64,000 nucleotides of DNA from Emmonsiellopsis sp. PD_33 (lineage: Eukaryota > Ascomycota > Eurotiomycetes > Onygenales > Ajellomycetaceae): assembly GCA_032988165.1 (NCBI GenBank), contig JANTQF010000158.1, positions 1 to 64,000 of the forward strand, given 5' to 3'. A model generated the notes under the pieces. That model saw only the letters and a program-made list of their open reading frames with translations, was not told the DNA's origin and searched no databases. This document shows, piece by piece, positions 1 through 11,100 of the stretch (position 1 is the first letter of the stretch; each line of letters opens with the position of its first letter). The position numbers and the translations under genes are program-made.

Positions 1-6
1 GGGTAG

Positions 7-87
7 TAGGGGTGGTAGGGGTGGTAGGGGTGGTAGGGGTGGTAGGGGTGGTAGGGGTGGTAGGGGTGGTAGGGGTGGTAGGGGTGG
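7..87. repeat. 9-bp tandem repeat (TAGGGGTGG)x9
   Basis: Nine consecutive copies of TAGGGGTGG run from 7 to 87, followed by a degenerate G-rich tail to about 110. The run of GGGG blocks on the plus strand could fold as a G-quadruplex. It is open in one frame as a Val-Gly-Val repeat, but nothing else suggests coding. The motif is G-rich like a telomere but is not TTAGGG. Confidence 0.9.
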
Positions 88-241
88 GCGGGGGCGGTAG
101 GGGGGGCGGCGCAAGCCGAAAGCGAGCGAAGCGAGTGCATGAGGCTTGTCAAAACATTAAACAAACACCAGGTCAGGTTTTACTCCGAAGAAAATGTATA
201 TGAACGAATAGCCGGCTTGGTCTCGCCGGCAGAGACACCAT

Positions 242-2206
242 ATGTCCCTCTACACCATGAATCCCATCATCGCCTCTCCCGCGTCTCTCCTGGTGCCATG
301 GCACGCCAGTGAGACAGTGACATGCCATTGCCAGCGCTGCCACACGCTGCTAATCATTGCTGCGAATTCATGGAGTAGCCAGCCTCCCTATCTGTCCAAT
401 TCCAGCTCTATTTGCGTGTTCGACACCAACATCCTCTCCCAGTCCATCACGGAGAGCGAGCCGGAAACGGACGGCCACCCTCGATCTATGTTTTGCAAGG
501 AATGTAAAGAGAGCATTGGACGTGGAGTGCAAACGGATGCCATGGAGGATGGGTCTCGGTAAGGCTGTATTCCCCCGAAGGTCTTTGTTTTCAAGCGGGA
601 TTTAATTAACCACCGGTGTAGCACCTTTCATTTTCTTTGGTCAGCCCACAAAATTTACCTCAAGGATATTGCCACAGGCGTGCAAGTTCCTCCGCGACTG
701 AATGCTGCGGTGCGCGAAATACCTTTGGTGGCGTCGGGTTCCAGCTCCAATTCGTTAACTCGCCCCTATGATGGGAGCCGTCCGGTCGAGCCATCTCATT
801 CTCCCGTTTCGCAGACTGAAGAGCGTTATTCCGGAGCAGCGCCATCTACCCCTAAAGGTATTCAACTCGCCACCACCCAACTTATGCACACGATTAGCTG
901 TTTGCGAAGTGAAATTGGGCGCCTCTCTTCCATACCATCGCCACAAAACCATCCCCCACAACCACCACCTGATGGGTTTGAGCTGATGGCGACTGCTTTG
1001 AGGGAAGTCCGAGCAAAGGGGATCGAGGTGGAGACCCTGAAGAGAGAAAACGAAGGCTTGAGCCTCAAGAACAAACAGCTGGAAGCAGCTCTGCGGTGTC
1101 GTGCCTCGCAAACACTCAACGTCCCCCCACCCACCCAAGCGACTATTTCAGCTGGCCAGCGCGAGTCGTTGATTCAAACAGAAACAGAAAATCGTCCCAC
1201 TCTCCTAAACCCCAACGGAAAACGTCGTCTAGATCATGAAATGTCCTCCCACACGAATGATAGAAATCGCCGATCACCGCGCCCTAGACCCGTCCAGTCC
1301 ACTCCTACCAGGGAGATAACGTTGAATGACCGAAGACTACCCCCCACATATCACATTAGCTCCATATCAGCCCCTGCTGATGTGCCCAACGACGACGCAG
1401 AAAATTCCGATGTTGATGAGCTCGCACAATCATGGAAACCTAAACATTTGTCCATCTCGACAAAAGCGGTTTCTACAGAAGAAGCAGTTCCTCCACATCC
1501 GCCCAGCCCCTCTCAGTTGCCCCAGGAGAAAGGCCAGGACAATGAGCCTAACTTTCAACGAGGCCCAGCCAAACGTACTAGAAAATCCAAACGAAAACTA
1601 TTCACCAAGGTACAGCGGCGAAGACCGCGAACAAAATCTTTACCGGCCTCTTCCTCGAAAAGGGTTCCCCTCCAGGACCAGGATACCAATGTCATAGTCG
1701 CAAGCGAAACATTACCCACTACGGATATACAGCCCACCCCTTCAGGAAACGATGTTCCGCCCCAGGAGCCGCCAGAAGAGAACCCAAAGCCTAAGAGTAT
1801 TTCTAGAAGATCTAGTGCGCGCCTTTCTAGGCGCTCCTCCCTTGCCCCTCCCCCTGACCAGGAGACAAAGAAACCAGATGACGCCTCCACCGCTCAACCA
1901 GCTCAAAACCTTGAAAAACAGTCTCCTCTACCCCAGGATAACGAAGATCAAGAAAATCTGCCCTATTCGAACCTACAGGTTCAGATTGTCTCTAGAACAA
2001 TCCCCAACTCTCAAGACGATAGCGACAATACCCAACCTGATATGGAGGAACCGGTTCCACCAGCCGATAATCCATCAGCTGAAACTGCGTATAAAACCAC
2101 AGAACCCCAAGATCCTCGTGAAAAGCGCAGGTCACAAATTGCCGCTCGAGACTTGCTGGCAAAGTTGGCAATGCAGAGGGAGGAAGCCCTGGAGGCAAGC
2201 CGGTAG
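242..2206 (+). CDS. Mis18/Yippee-like centromere-assembly protein
   Basis: Proposed CDS is join(242..558,622..2206), 633 aa. The two open stretches lie in the same frame but are separated by a TAA at 560-562. A 63-nt intron (GTAAGG at 559, TTAAC branch near 606, TAG ending at 621) removes this stop and keeps the frame. The N-terminus has two zinc-binding pairs, C30-x2-C33 and C85-x2-C88 (FCKECKESIGR), spaced as in Mis18/Yippee domains. After the join an aromatic stretch (RTFHFLWSAHKIYL) matches the end of that fold. Residues ~223-266 look like a coiled coil. The rest is a long, low-complexity Ser/Pro/Arg-rich tail. Mis18 family proteins prime centromeres for CENP-A loading. The tail makes this protein much longer than the compact Mis18 proteins I know. 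Assignment rests on the cysteine pattern only, and another Yippee-fold protein is possible. Confidence 0.6.
559..621 (+). other. intron removing an in-frame stop
   Basis: GTAAGG donor at 559, TTAATTAAC branch-like sequence at ~602-610 and TAG acceptor ending at 621. Its length (63 nt) is a multiple of three and it contains the only stop between the two coding blocks of the Mis18-like gene. Confidence 0.6.
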
Positions 2207-2569
2207 CGGAAGGAGTGTGCTGAATCGAAGCCCTTGGTGATACGAGGCCTACGGCCGGCGAAGAAATTCGTGCTAGCAGGATGTATATTAGAAGTAGGAC
2301 AGAATACATGGTATTTGTGAATGAATCATATTATTGCCAAATTAGTTTTATATCCTCTATCATCCAGCCTATCGAGTGCTACACCCATGCAGTATGTTTG
2401 AATACCTACACCTTCACTGTAATTCTTTGCATTTCTATTATATACATAGTACCCCGAACAATAAACACGCAGCAGCACACAACCTATGCACCCCAGGATA
2501 TCGCTGCGTGCACCTGTGTACTTACTATTATACAAAAGAAACCTGACACACATAGCCATCACTATAACC

Positions 2570-4768
2570 CTATTTCACAGCCATAAATCCACACCCCTCC
2601 CTGGCCTTCTGACACGCTTTCTTCAGCGCTTGTTCCTCCGTATCCGTCCACTTCACGCTGAGCTCGTGCCACGGCTTTTGGCTGCGGAATTCCGTCATGT
2701 ACTGTTTATGCATGCCCTGCAGACGCGAAACCTCACGGGGGTCGCCCGTGCCAGAGTACACCATGAAAAGGGTGCATGGGGGTAGGCAATCGAAGATGCG
2801 CTGGATATCCGAGACCGTTTTCGCTACGACTTTGCTGAGGGATTCGGGATTGGAAGGGTCGAGGTTTGAATCCCCCATATCCGATGTGCCCGCGGCTTTG
2901 GCTGGGATGCTTGTGGACTCGTTCACTTTTGTCGGGTCGGGGATCCGGTTACACCAGCCGCGGAAGACTTCCAGTTCGCGGAGTCGTGCCCATGTGAAGT
3001 CTACGCCTCCACCAGGCACTACACGGCCGTCCTCGTCGCCGTTTACCGCACGGTTCACGGCAGCTACCACCTCGTCGTCGTTGTTGCAGCCTAGAGCAAC
3101 AGTGGCCTGCGCCCCGAAACCGCGTTCCGGACTACCCCAATCAACAACCGCGCCGGTGCGGCCTTGGTTTTCTGCCGTGTTGCCGCTTCGTCCGGTATTG
3201 GTCGCCCGCGACAGACGGCGGAATATGCTCTCGTTGGAAGCATCGCCTGTTCCCCAGCGTTCGCCCTTCTCGCATTTCTGCTTCACCAGTTCGAGCACGG
3301 CGCGTGCGTCTTCGATGGAGTCATGTCCTGTCTGGCCCTTTTGGATCTCCTTGCCGGCGTATTTTTGCGATAGCCATTTCAGGCTTGATTTCAACGGAGG
3401 TCCTCGAGGGTGGGGGTATATAATTGAGGTATCGATGATAAATGGGTGGGTTAATTTTAGGGCGGACAGGTCGGAGTTGAGAGAGTGTCCAATTAATATC
3501 GTATGGGGAGTCAATAATGATACCATTTTCTCCTGGATATCTGTCAAATGGGTGGTAACAGGATCCAACATCTCTTTGGTGATCCCAGAAAACCGAGTAA
3601 GGTAGTCGATAATAGGCTTATCAGGCTTAACCAACTCGTCTAGGACCACTTCACCGTCCCAGGACACAAGGCTAATTCTCGTGAGTTCCGAAGTTCCTCC
3701 TGCGGTAATACACATTTCACAGTCAAGAGAAAGGATTTCGCGGCCGGCAGTGATACTCCCCTGTTGGATATCCTTTTCTGGGACGGCGCCATCAGAATAC
3801 TGATCAACTTTACTGTCCACCCAACCGTCCTTGGCAGATTGGCCCAAGGAAGCGCGAAGAGCGGTATTAGCTGCAGAATCTTGTGGGTTACTAAATAAGG
3901 CGGGGTGTAACACGTATTCATTATCCCTTAGATCATCAACGGAGCTAATAAAGGTTGTGATTGGCGTCCGTTTTGATGCCCAGTTGCCATCTCCACGTGG
4001 AGGTTTCGGGCCTTTGGAGTCGTTGGCCTCTTTTGACTTGGGTAACGCAGACAATAAAATCGCCTGTAGCGGCGAATGAACCTTATTGTATTTCGTATCC
4101 CCTGGGGACTTAACAGGCCAAACATGGGGGAACATCTCCGCCAGTGATTGAAGAGGCTCAGGGAGCTGGTCTGCGGAAAGTGGTTTGGGGTTGAATTGTG
4201 GTTGCGGCTCCTGGGCCAGAGACAATCCATTTTTCCATTTGTCGAATGCATCCGTTTCATCATCATCGGGTTTCTCCGTAGCGGAATTGGAGTCATTGGT
4301 CTCTACCTGCTTTTCAGAGTTCAGAGGCAATGTTCCATCGAACATGCCTATTTCCAGCCCGGGAACCATAAGAACGACCACTTTTCTGACATGGCCCGAA
4401 TGCTTCATCGAAATCCACTGGGGTGCGATGCCATCCCCAAAACAATAAAGCAGAAGTCCCTGTAAATCTGCAATTCTGATCGACGACTGTAACCGACCTT
4501 CAACATACGTCAGAGTCGGGTACTTGGTCTTTTCATTTCCCGCTCTCTTTCTTTTCTTCATGGGTGCTGCTTCGGTCTTCTTTGGAGAATCACTGTTGCT
4601 GTCCCGGAGCATGGACAACGTATCTGCTACACCAAACCCATTGCTGTTTCGAGGGGCAGGGGATGTGCTAATGCTGTCGTCTGGGTTGTCCGCAAACGAC
4701 TCTGAGCGCTTACGCTTCTTGTCGGATGTCATGGACACTGTTGGCTGAATTGGTAGTGGAAGAGACAA
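2570..4768 (-). CDS. DEDDh 3'-5' RNA exonuclease (Rex1/Rnh70 type)
   Basis: Single-exon 732-aa protein. The exonuclease domain spans residues ~345-495 and shows the three DEDDh motifs: Exo I SLDCEM (D349, E351), Exo II GHSLNSDL (427-434) and Exo III HDSIEDAR (482-489) with the catalytic H and D. The N-terminus carries KKRKR-type basic clusters at ~17-21 and ~71-75, which fit nuclear or nucleolar import. Rex1/Rnh70 enzymes trim the 3' ends of 5S and 5.8S rRNA and tRNA. A second possible start is M13 (4732), just ahead of the first basic cluster. The C-terminal ~230 residues follow the nuclease domain and have no motif I can name. The gene is convergent with the Mis18-like gene (363 bp between stops). 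Rex3/Rex4 paralogues are alternatives, but the length and N-terminal extension favour Rex1. Confidence 0.85.
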   Translation of the reverse strand: MSLPLPIQPTVSMTSDKKRKRSESFADNPDDSISTSPAPRNSNGFGVADTLSMLRDSNSDSPKKTEAAPMKKRKRAGNEKTKYPTLTYVEGRLQSSIRIADLQGLLLYCFGDGIAPQWISMKHSGHVRKVVVLMVPGLEIGMFDGTLPLNSEKQVETNDSNSATEKPDDDETDAFDKWKNGLSLAQEPQPQFNPKPLSADQLPEPLQSLAEMFPHVWPVKSPGDTKYNKVHSPLQAILLSALPKSKEANDSKGPKPPRGDGNWASKRTPITTFISSVDDLRDNEYVLHPALFSNPQDSAANTALRASLGQSAKDGWVDSKVDQYSDGAVPEKDIQQGSITAGREILSLDCEMCITAGGTSELTRISLVSWDGEVVLDELVKPDKPIIDYLTRFSGITKEMLDPVTTHLTDIQEKMVSLLTPHTILIGHSLNSDLSALKLTHPFIIDTSIIYPHPRGPPLKSSLKWLSQKYAGKEIQKGQTGHDSIEDARAVLELVKQKCEKGERWGTGDASNESIFRRLSRATNTGRSGNTAENQGRTGAVVDWGSPERGFGAQATVALGCNNDDEVVAAVNRAVNGDEDGRVVPGGGVDFTWARLRELEVFRGWCNRIPDPTKVNESTSIPAKAAGTSDMGDSNLDPSNPESLSKVVAKTVSDIQRIFDCLPPCTLFMVYSGTGDPREVSRLQGMHKQYMTEFRSQKPWHELSVKWTDTEEQALKKACQKAREGCGFMAVK

Positions 4769-5804
4769 GTTGAAATAGACAGGGATAACGCGGGACAGTC
4801 AACGACCTCAGCCAGTCACTCTTTGGAGCTTAAAATCAATAAAAGTAATAGCAGGGAATTCCTGTTAAATCTGCTTGTTCATGGGTTGATTTGTTGAAGC
4901 GGAAAATTCGAGGTTGGGGTCACATGACCCTATCCTGCCATTTTGGGATTAGCCTATATCTAACTACAGCGCCGCAGTTAATCGAACCTTGGAATTGCTG
5001 TGAAGAAGCGTAATAGTTAATTGAAGGAGACATTTTATTAGTACTATTTTACTCTGTCACCAGCTTCATCCACTCCATCTACCGTCTACTTTCGAACTCA
5101 GAATGCGTTCATTACATTACAGGCCAGCATAGGCCCTACCGAGTTTCCAAGATGCTGAGGTCAAGCTTCAAGTTGTTTCTGTCTGGGGCATACTTCCGAT
5201 GCAGGACGTCATCACGATCTAGGCCCGCTCTTATGGTAGAGTGTGTCGGCCGTCCGTCGAGGATATGATAACAATGCTTAATCGAATACGATTGTTGTCA
5301 TAACGTCGAAATCGCCCCTCCAGCTACATATCAGTTCAAGCTGAGGATTCAGCTCCGGTTTCACGAATACAGACTGGAGAATATCGATGTCTGCTTTGTG
5401 AAAGTCGATGATATTTTTTTTGCTGGCAGATTCCAACTTCCTAATGGCTGAGACTTCATGTTGTCTGCAGACCTTTCTCCGGGCGTGAGCTGTCAGAAAA
5501 AAGAGTGACGCCACGCCAGGTGAACCTTTTTGTGGTCTAACACGAGCATGGCCTCAGTTCAGAGCCAAGGGCAAACAACAGGGACTCTTGGTGGAAAGCT
5601 GATCGTTCGGCGCGGAGATGCGATCCATGAGTTGGAGTTACAAATTTTCATATTGTCGCATCACACCATAGCCTTCAAGGTCAGAGTCTATGCTATATCT
5701 ACTGTAATCGTTGAGCAAGTGCTAACAGCAAAGATGTAGGCTTCAAGGATACAGGGTTGACCCCATAGCAGCCTGTAAATATTGGTGTGGGCCTTCACTC
5801 TCCA
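4769..5804. other. gene-poor interval
   Basis: Upstream of the Rex1-like gene. It contains only short ORFs. A 78-aa minus-strand ORF (5278-5514) has a plausible composition and could be a terminal exon of a gene reaching into 5805-6173, but no splice chain could be established. Confidence 0.5.
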
Positions 5805-6173
5805 TCAAACTTTGATGCGGTCGGCCACCATGGCAAGAGTCAACCTTTCAGCAAGGATATTACTAAGGTGGCGGCCATCGCGGACAAGCTTCTGAGTCTC
5901 ATCACACCATGGATTCTCTTTGTTTTTGATTTGCTGCATGCTCTGAATCTCTTCGCCAAAGCCTTCACTGCGCACACATTGGTATGTTCGCAGCAGATAG
6001 AGCTCCATGTAGAATTCAAGTTCAGTTCTACCTTGAATGAGACGGACCGGAGAACATTCACCAGCTGGGTGAAAAATGATGTGCCCCATGGATGCGACAT
6101 CAATACCCACCAAATGTTCAAAGAATGGTTGCTGGCGGTTCAAGAACTGCCAGCAGAATCCACCCATGTACAT
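5805..6173 (-). CDS. hypothetical protein, unassigned
   Basis: 122-aa minus-strand ORF starting MYMGGFCWQFLNRQQ. The composition is well mixed, with acidic, aromatic and charged residues (for example GRTELEFYMELYLLRTYQC, then a stretch around NPWCDETQKLVRDG), more protein-like than the overlapping plus-strand frames. I do not recognise a family. It could be an exon of a multi-exon gene with the downstream minus ORF at 5278-5514, or a decayed relic. The plus strand has an overlapping 148-aa ORF (5787-6233) that cannot be ruled out. Confidence 0.25.
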   Translation of the reverse strand: MYMGGFCWQFLNRQQPFFEHLVGIDVASMGHIIFHPAGECSPVRLIQGRTELEFYMELYLLRTYQCVRSEGFGEEIQSMQQIKNKENPWCDETQKLVRDGRHLSNILAERLTLAMVADRIKV

Positions 6174-6406
6174 CTCGTCTTCCCATACTTCTGGAGAGAC
6201 TTTTGCAGCCTTCGTGGCCTATCAGAGAAGTGAACTTCAAAAGGGAAACCATAGGAAAGGTTTTAGACTCAACTAGAAGACATGTTGAAGAATTTGATGA
6301 GAAGCACAGGATGAAAGACATGGATGAAAGACAAGAGAGACTCCACTCAAAGTTACAGGCCAGTGTGGATGTGCTTACGACTCTCTGGCTTTCCTTCAAG
6401 CAATAG
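6092..6406 (+). CDS. hypothetical ORF with coiled-coil-like end
   Basis: 104-aa ORF whose last ~60 residues are rich in E, K and R with helical periodicity (FKRETIGKVLDSTRRHVEE and following). It may belong with the plus-strand ORF at 6484-6819 as pieces of one spliced or decayed gene. No start context or splice sites could be fixed, so the coding status is doubtful. Confidence 0.2.
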   Translation: MRHQYPPNVQRMVAGGSRTASRIHPCTSRLPILLERLLQPSWPIREVNFKRETIGKVLDSTRRHVEEFDEKHRMKDMDERQERLHSKLQASVDVLTTLWLSFKQ

Positions 6407-6483
6407 CTTTGGAATGGATTGGGCACTAATCTCTACCCCCAATCAGAGGCAGTTCCTGAACCAGGTATGTACCATGTGCTTAG

Positions 6484-6819
6484 TTGAAAAGTACTTCCCA
6501 TGATGGAGGGAGCAAGTTTGTTAATGGAAACTTTAGTTACCTACGTCTGACCGCCCTTTCCGGCTATTTTCACGAAACGGCGATATTCCCAAGATTCGGG
6601 GAAATATTGATGCGCAAATGTTTACAGATACGACAAGAAGACGTTCCAATATTTGATGAAACAGACGGAGGGCTTATTCGTCTCACCACTACGGAGCCAA
6701 GGAGCTCCCGGTTGGATGAAGCCTCACCGATTTGTCGTCGCATCGCTTCTTGGAGCGGGGCAGGGGTCTTTAAACGTGGGAGAAAGACAGGTTTGACACA
6801 GGGTACGTTGGGATGTTGA
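6484..6819 (+). pseudogene. possible DUF6594-like fragment
   Basis: 111-aa ORF. Residues ~20-60 (YLRLTALSGYFHETAIFPRF and following) loosely resemble the start of the fungal DUF6594 membrane protein family, which opens with a 'yprLA...aifRRFg.L..R.LL..Q.EL' pattern. The long helical region and C-terminal membrane segments expected of that family are not seen downstream, so if the match is real this is a fragment. A profile search would decide. Confidence 0.25.
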
Positions 6820-7490
6820 CTAGGCGGTAAATATCAATGGCTGCAACATGTCCACATGGCAGGTAATTGGGACATTCAACACGTCATTCTGCGATGAGGG
6901 TGGGTCGATTGACAGAGAGGCAAATGGATTGGAGGTAGGATACCACCAGACAAACTTGAGTGCAGTTAGGAACCAACACAAGTAGTGATCCTATGGATAG
7001 TTGATGATTGTTGATCGGGAGAGCTATGGATTGCCGCTCATCCATGGATGGTTTTTTGGGCCGCCCAACCTGGCAACTGTTGTCGAGTACATGCAAAATA
7101 CCACAAGAGCATGGCGGATATCCATCTGTTAGATGTGCCGCTTGGTGCTCTATTCTCTTTATGTTTGTGGGATATGAGTTTTCCTACTCACTGCCGCTTG
7201 TTTTCCAGCAAGGCTAGTATCTATATTATCGGAGAATGCATTCAAGCAAATGGAAATATATATTGCAAACCGGACTATCAGCTGATTTAACACAAGACCC
7301 TTGTATGCCCGAATCGCTGCAGGACTTCAGCCTGACGCTTATACTCTTCTACTACCCCGCCTCGATCCATCCTCCCCCGATCGTGCCAGAACACCTAATA
7401 ATTATTCTATGCCAGCTTTCGTAACTGGGTATGTTCTGCGTATCCAATTGGATGAAATCGTAATTTCTTACAAGGGGGGATTCTAAATAG

Positions 7491-7942
7491 ACCTTAAAGC
7501 GGCCTTCTTCACCGTGACCACGAAGCCGAACGACGAGAGAGCCTGCGAGAGCTTCGCAACCATCTACAGTTTCTATCGCAATCTCGATTCGGCGGACGTT
7601 CCAGACTGGGCCAACGACTCTGAAAGCGGCAACATCATCATCGGATTCGTCAGACATGCTGCACCCACCGAGGAAGAAATGGCAAAAGCAAAAGGAGACC
7701 TGCGCACTCTAATGGGATTGGAGGGAACGAGACAAAAACTGACGGAAACCGAGAAGAAACTCTTCGGCGCAGCAGCCGACGGAGCAACAAACACCGGTGA
7801 TCGATACTGCAGCTCATCGGACGAACCGACGGTCGAAGGGGGAATCGCAGAGCGTCGTCGCTCCTGTGTAGAGTTGAGGGATATCCATCATCAGTTCCAT
7901 CGTCTTTGTGGACTACCGGGATGCAGAAGCAGAGTCAAGTAG
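7491..7942 (+). CDS. hypothetical protein, unassigned
   Basis: An open frame from 7491 (just after a TAG that could be a splice acceptor) to 7942. The listed ORF begins at a GTG (7514), so a spliced 5' exon would be needed. The protein is mixed and polar, with a helical charged stretch (ERACESFATIYSFYRNLDS; later EEEMAKAKGDLRTLMGLE). Base composition is more GC-balanced than the surrounding DNA, as in genes of this window. No family is recognised. It ends 25 bp before the copia element, so the 3' flank may have been disturbed. Confidence 0.3.
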
Positions 7943-7962
7943 AATTGATTGACTAGCTAAAG

Positions 7963-7967
7963 GAGAC
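7963..7967. repeat. target site duplication GAGAC, left
   Basis: GAGAC directly before the left LTR at 7968 is repeated at 13649-13653 directly after the right LTR. A 5-bp duplication is the normal signature of LTR retrotransposon integration. Confidence 0.9.
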
Positions 7968-8134
7968 TGTTGGCATTGAACATTGCTTATTGAGGTACAA
8001 ATTGAATATTATTGTAGAACTAATGGTGGTTCATAGGAACCCTAGCTATTTTGTATGAGGGAATGTGGGTGGCTGTGTAAATGCTAATTATAAGTGAGAT
8101 TACACAAATATAAGATATCTCAGAATTCCTGACA
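7968..8134 (-). repeat. copia 3' LTR (left)
   Basis: 167 bp, TGTTGGC...CCTGACA on the plus strand, almost identical to 13482-13648. It is the 3' LTR in the element's own orientation. The few differences are mostly C/T and G/A. Confidence 0.92.
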
Positions 8135-8150
8135 CACCCCCTTAGTGTGC
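8135..8150 (-). other. copia polypurine tract
   Basis: On the minus strand the bases just inside the 3' LTR read CTAAGGGGGTG immediately before the LTR's TGTCAGG. This purine-rich run sits where the plus-strand DNA primer of an LTR element is expected. Confidence 0.7.
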
Positions 8151-9229
8151 ACTGCACTGTTTAATGAACATAATGAGGCTAGTTGTACTATCTAAATAGG
8201 AAATAAAAATCAAAATAATGTGATGGTGCTGACACAGGTGTTGAATATCTAACTGAATGAGTTTCTTATAGGAATTAAAAATCAACAAGTGAAAACATCA
8301 AAATCAATAAATATAAGAAAATAATGATGAAAATGAATAAATTAATCTTTTCCCTCTAGATCTTACTGTGTATCAATGAGATCAGTAATATTAATAATAC
8401 TAAGATGTTTGAGGAAGTTTTAATGTTTCTATAGTAGGAGGCTCTTCATCAGGCTATCTGCAGGTATCTCTACTATAGGAACCTAGGTTATATTAATATC
8501 AGAGCTTTGAACTCACTTGTAAAGTCAACTATTATGTATATTAATATGGTGAAGCCACATATTAATCTGTGAATTACTCTTATTTAATAACTCTATCATT
8601 TAAGCATTATCACACTTGATAAAGACATTATGCTCAGGGTTAAATTAAATTTAGATGAGGAATTACTTCCATCACATAATCTCTTATTTAGCATGTAATA
8701 TAGTGAGAAGTTCAGCCTTCATCATAGAGATAGTTACTATAGCCTGTCAGGTAAACTTTCAATCAACTAGGTCACTATACATTTTAAATAGATATCTAGT
8801 TATAGACTAGTAGTTAGCATTATTCATAAAGTTAGCATCATTAGAGTATTCAATGACTTCAGAATTTATATTGAAATTTACTGGCTTAGTCAAATTTACA
8901 GGTAAATTTATTAATTATTTAAGTTGGGATTCATCATATCTATTATCATATTAAATGGTATAGTTCCATATATCTCATAAATAAATAATAATATGATTTA
9001 TTTTAGTTAAATAAACATCTAATAAATTCTGCATGAAGAATATAAGCTTTAATGTAGTATATATAATATTAGGCCTCATAATAACAGCCAGATAGATGTA
9101 AGATCCAATACATTACTAATAGTAATAGATTTTTATGGGAGTTAATTTAGTCTTATAGACCTCAAGTTTTATGCTCATAAGAGGTGCTCCATGAGTTCAT
9201 AGAGACTACTCAAGGTGGTATATAGCTAC

Positions 9230-9430
9230 TAACTTATCAATATAGGAATCAAGGCAGATTCAGAGCTTCAAATTCACTTTATCTCAGATAATATAGATAT
9301 TTAAGAATTAATGTAATTCTCTTATATTATAAATCTCATATATATTTATAAGTTCTTAAATCACTTAATCCCTCTCATCTTTATCATCCTCATCTAAAAG
9401 GGTAATAAAATCATTAATATAGAAGAAAAT
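9230..9430 (-). pseudogene. copia reverse transcriptase/RNase H remnant
   Basis: Reading leftward, FYINDF (9424-9407) corresponds to the YVDD catalytic box with the first Asp changed to Asn, a G-to-A outcome. About 25 codons later the pattern YEIYNIREL..FLNI, then DSYIDK, matches the fungal copia block of the form FEMRDLGEL..FLGI...DSYIEK. Stops interrupt the frame. The spacing is right for Ty1/copia RT. Confidence 0.75.
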
Positions 9431-11039
9431 GATTATTTAATCATTCAAAAAGAGGCATTTATTATCAGGTAAAGAGGTGAATCTTATATATAGCAGCATT
9501 TTTATAACTTCATTCAATCAAAGCAATGGCAAACAACATAATCCATATAGGTCTTTTTTCAATTTGAGTAAGATAAGAGATCACCTCAAGAAGGTAAAGT
9601 CTGAAAGTCTCTATCATTCATCTAGCAGTTTATAATAAACTTTCTCATCTATATTACTATTCATAAAGGCATTCACACCATCAAGCTACTTAATATCAAG
9701 ATTAAAAGTTATCATTATTACTATTAACATGCAGTACATCCTATCAGTAAGTGTATGAGCTCTTGTATCTTTTTCACTGAGAGGTTGAAGGTTATCTTAA
9801 ATGCAGATATATACTTTAAATTTATTGAGAAATTCATCATCATCAAATTTATAGGTAAATACTTAGTATAGGGGGATCACTGACATATTTTCTAAAGATC
9901 TAGGCACTATTTTATATGTATCCTTCTGGGTAATCATTTCCTATTTCTGGATCACAGTGTTAATGAAATCCTTATTATATTTGTATATTTTTAATGAGTT
10001 CCAATGATTTAGTGGTGAAAGGAGTTTATTTCTATGTAATTACATGTTACTTTCTTTCTGAGGTGTGAGGTTTATAATCATACTGAATATTATATAAAAC
10101 TGCTGAGCAAGGTCATTTTTTGTGCATTTAATTTCATTGAAGTATATAGTATGTTTAATATATTTACTAGAGACTATATTTAATTCATTGAAGTTCATAG
10201 AGATCTCACACACCTACAGTGCTCAATTTGATTGATTAAAGAAATCTAGGAGTAAGATATTAGGTAGTTCAGGCAGTTGAAGTTGCTCAGACACTTTCTC
10301 ACATTTACTTAGCAAGGTCTGCAGTTTACTCTGTAACTAGTCACTGAGATCATCAGATTTAATAACCTCTCTACCAATCTATTTAACTACCTGCTCACCC
10401 CCCTGAACCTGCAGTTCTAATGTTGATTTAGACATTAAAGGTTCATTTACATCTCTTTGATTATTTTTATCATCTTTATCATTAGATTCAGCCATTTTTT
10501 CCATTTGTTTAACATCTCCAGGGCAGAAAATATTTATATCAGCAGAATCTAGCATCTCATTCTATTTGCAGACCTTAGAGATTACTGGTTTAATTATAGG
10601 TATTTATAATACCTTAGTGATCTCATCTATAATAGATTCTTACAGTAGCTCTTTGATATGAGGTTTCTGCAGGTCAAATTGAATTAATTCATCAAACACT
10701 ACATCTCTGAACCTTATAACATATTATAAGTGTGGAATTCAAATCCTCCAGATATTTATTAAATCATATTTAATAAGATAATCAATATGTACTCTAAATT
10801 CTAACTTTAAAGCTCTCATATAATTAAGAACTTCATCTAGAATCTTTACATACATGTGACATCTATATATATATAGGTGAGTAGATGAAGGCTTACTAGG
10901 GAGGTTAAAATGCTCTCATAAAGTTAGCAACAGTAACTTCTATCTTAACAGACATGTAGGGGTTCAATTAATAAGATAGCTAGCTACTATATATATCTTA
11001 GATGAGAGCTCTAAGGATAAGCATCCATCTATCCATAGA

Positions 11040-11100
11040 TATCTAGCTTTTTCAATTAATAGTGCACCTGTATGTTTAGCTGCACCATTCTATTTATATA
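11040..11100 (-). pseudogene. copia integrase motif remnant
   Basis: The minus strand encodes NGAAKHTGALLIEKARYLW, the conserved copia integrase segment (normally NGVAERxxxxLxEKARAL), containing the Glu of the DDE triad region. A stop precedes it at a former Trp or Gln codon. Confidence 0.75.

Noticed and set aside
12..203. 63-aa Val/Gly ORF at the left edge
   Set aside because: A translation of the 9-bp tandem repeat with no other support.
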